A DNA stretch of 5,458 nucleotides from Bacteroidaceae bacterium (GTDB lineage: Bacteria; Bacteroidota; Bacteroidia; Bacteroidales; Bacteroidaceae), in assembly GCA_017557475.1 (NCBI GenBank), contig JAFYYO010000311.1, positions 1 to 5,458 of the forward strand, given 5' to 3'. The notes beneath the pieces were generated by a model. The model saw only the letters and a program-made list of their open reading frames with translations. It did no database searches and had not been told where the DNA came from. Below, one piece after another: positions 4,679 through 5,458 of the stretch (the first letter of the stretch is position 1; each line of letters begins with the position of its first letter). A program made the translations under genes and the position numbers.

Positions 4679-4747
4679 CGGTTTCACGAATCTGCCTGAA
4701 ATTGAAATCGAGGGGTGAAAAGTCGACTTTTTATTCGTGAGAAATCG
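4679..4747. repeat. Large imperfect hairpin with a nested 14-bp palindrome
   Basis: TCACGAAT (4684-4691) is the exact reverse complement of ATTCGTGA (4733-4740). Allowing a 2-nt bulge (4740-4741) and one G/T pair, the stem extends outward so that 4679-4691 pairs with 4733-4747 over 13 bp. The 41-nt loop contains the perfect palindrome AAAAGTCGACTTTT (4718-4731). No T-tract follows that would make it a typical terminator. Whether it is transcribed is unknown. Confidence 0.55.
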
Positions 4748-4778
4748 GCCATTTTGACTCAGTACTTCAATAATCCTG

Positions 4779-4858
4779 GCGTGTGAGTACTCCAGTACAT
4801 GCCTGTAGGTACTGCAGTCCTCGCGTGTAGGTACTGCAGTACTCGCATGGAGGTACTG
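4779..4858. repeat. 22-bp tandem array upstream of the GH97 gene (array 2)
   Basis: Full units of exactly 22 bp start at 4779, 4801 and 4823, followed by a partial unit of 14 bp at 4845-4858. Each unit is a hexamer (GCGTGT, GCCTGT, GCGTGT, GCATGG) followed by a 16-bp block whose core is GTACTGCAGTAC, a perfect 12-bp palindrome in unit 3 (4831-4842). Unit length, hexamer and palindrome centre (between unit positions 14 and 15) are the same as in array 1, but the palindrome sequence is different. The array ends 75 bp before the -33 box of the GH97 promoter. Confidence 0.88.
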
Positions 4859-4933
4859 GCTTCTTAACAGGCTTCGTCAGACGACTCGACTTCCTTCGTT
4901 TTTCAACTCTACAGGCGAAAAAGGGCAAATAAA

Positions 4934-4965
4934 TTTGGCTTTCTGCTTGCTTATTCGTAAATTTG
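4934..4965 (+). promoter_or_regulatory. GH97 gene promoter (TTTG-N20-TAAATTTG)
   Basis: TTTG (4934-4937) and TAAATTTG (4958-4965) match the Bacteroidetes -33 and -7 elements exactly, with 20 bp between them. Transcription should start near 4972, leaving a short leader of about 22 nt before the ATG at 4994. The -33 TTTG is itself part of a second TAAATTTG (4930-4937), but that copy has no -33 partner, so it is probably not a separate promoter. Confidence 0.78.
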
Positions 4966-4993
4966 CAACACGAAAACCATATAATTTGCCATT

Positions 4994-5458
4994 ATGCGAA
5001 CAAGATTTCTTTTGCTTTTTGCATTTTTGATGCCAACGCTCACCATTGGTGCTGAGGACTTTACGGTAGCTTCGCCAGACGGACACCTGAAGGCTGTCGT
5101 CACGCTTTCCGATGAGGGGAAACTCTCTTATACCGTCAGTCGAGACGAGCGAACGATTGTCTCCGAGTCCCCTCTTGGCCTTACAATTTCCGCAGCAGAC
5201 TTCAGGGAAGGCCTCGAACTGTTGGAAGCGGTGAACGACTCTGTGGATGATGCCTACACTCTTCCTGTAGGCAAACGCAGTCAGTACCGCGACCATTGTA
5301 ACACGCTTTCTGTTACGACGAAGAAGGGAACGTGGAAAATGACCGTCCTCTTCCGCCTTTACGACGACGGATTCGCTTTCAGATACGTTCTTCCGAAGTA
5401 TGGCGCACACTCAAAAGCCATCCTTACTGAGGAGGCGAGCCGCATTCGAGTGGCCAAC
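4994..5458 (+). CDS. GH97 family glycoside hydrolase (SusB-like), N-terminal part
   Basis: Probable secreted alpha-glucosidase or alpha-galactosidase of family GH97, a calcium-dependent family best known from SusB of the Bacteroides starch utilisation system. 155 codons are present and the gene runs off the right edge; a full protein has roughly 640-740 residues. Residues 1-20 form a signal peptide (MRTRFLLLFAFLMPTLTIGA), placing the enzyme in the periplasm. The remainder is the N-terminal beta-sandwich domain with family blocks SPDGHLKAVVTL (27-38), SPLGLTISAADF (59-70), VDDAYTLPVGKRSQYRDHCNTL (84-105) and FRLYDDGFAFRYVLP (120-134). Catalytic residues lie in the missing barrel, so substrate specificity cannot be judged. 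The start is supported by the promoter just upstream. It diverges from the ribosomal operon, and no susC/susD-type neighbour is visible. Confidence 0.93.
   Translation, partial: MRTRFLLLFAFLMPTLTIGAEDFTVASPDGHLKAVVTLSDEGKLSYTVSRDERTIVSESPLGLTISAADFREGLELLEAVNDSVDDAYTLPVGKRSQYRDHCNTLSVTTKKGTWKMTVLFRLYDDGFAFRYVLPKYGAHSKAILTEEASRIRVAN

Larger units (their letters stand above)
4585..4933. other. Divergent intergenic region between rpmB and the GH97 gene
   Basis: About 350 bases with no credible gene. The left part is A/T-rich. CCTGAA-N10-TTCAGG (4650-4671) is a small inverted repeat, followed by the large imperfect hairpin 4679-4747 and the 22-bp array 4779-4858, listed separately. The minus-strand open frame covering 4877-5410 is antisense to the GH97 gene and is not called. 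Confidence 0.6.

Noticed and set aside
4779..4858. Plasmid-type iterons or a phage attachment site
   Set aside because: Unit length would suit iterons, but no replication initiator, integrase or tRNA gene is in the window.
4877..5410. Minus-strand open frame of 177 codons at the right end
   Set aside because: It is antisense to the GH97 gene and crosses that gene's promoter; its translation is low in recognisable structure.

Overview
The window looks like a chromosomal segment from a Bacteroidales bacterium, most likely Prevotella-like. Four things support this. The dcw cluster starts mraZ-rsmH-ftsL-ftsI with a Bacteroidetes-type FtsL. A small DUF4295 gene follows rpmB-rpmG. A SusB-like GH97 gene is present. 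Three promoters carry the Bacteroidetes -7 box TAnnTTTG instead of a sigma70 -10 box. Genus assignment is inference; no rRNA or other decisive marker is present.

Layout, left to right. Positions 1-2165 (minus strand) hold the start of the division and cell-wall operon, transcribed right to left: mraZ, rsmH, an ftsL-like gene and the first 89 codons of an ftsI-type penicillin-binding protein that runs off the left edge. The mraZ promoter at about 2199-2230 contains two direct decamer repeats with the GTGGG core and 10-bp spacing expected of a MraZ operator. Positions 2231-2466 are non-coding and hold several hairpins, one of them a plausible terminator. Positions 2467-3702 (minus) encode a complete M16 zinc peptidase. 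Positions 3789-4498 (minus) are the ribosomal-protein operon rpmB-rpmG-DUF4295, with its own promoter at 4554-4584 and a strong terminator at 3715-3767. Positions 4534-4993 are a divergent intergenic region with a large imperfect hairpin, a tandem array and a plus-strand promoter. From 4994 to the right edge is the N-terminal part of a secreted GH97 glycosidase (plus strand).

Functionally, two growth-linked operons (peptidoglycan/division and ribosome assembly) flank an M16 peptidase, and a polysaccharide-utilisation-type enzyme diverges from the ribosomal operon.

The most unusual signal is a pair of short tandem arrays, 3013-3090 (inside the peptidase gene) and 4779-4858 (upstream of GH97). 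Both have a period of exactly 22 bp, and both are built from a constant GCGTGT hexamer followed by a 16-bp palindrome-like block. The palindrome sequence differs between the arrays, but its centre lies at the same place in the unit. I know of no described element that matches. A separate 7-bp array lies between rpmG and the DUF4295 gene, and a 28-bp near-perfect AT palindrome spans the mraZ stop and the rsmH start.
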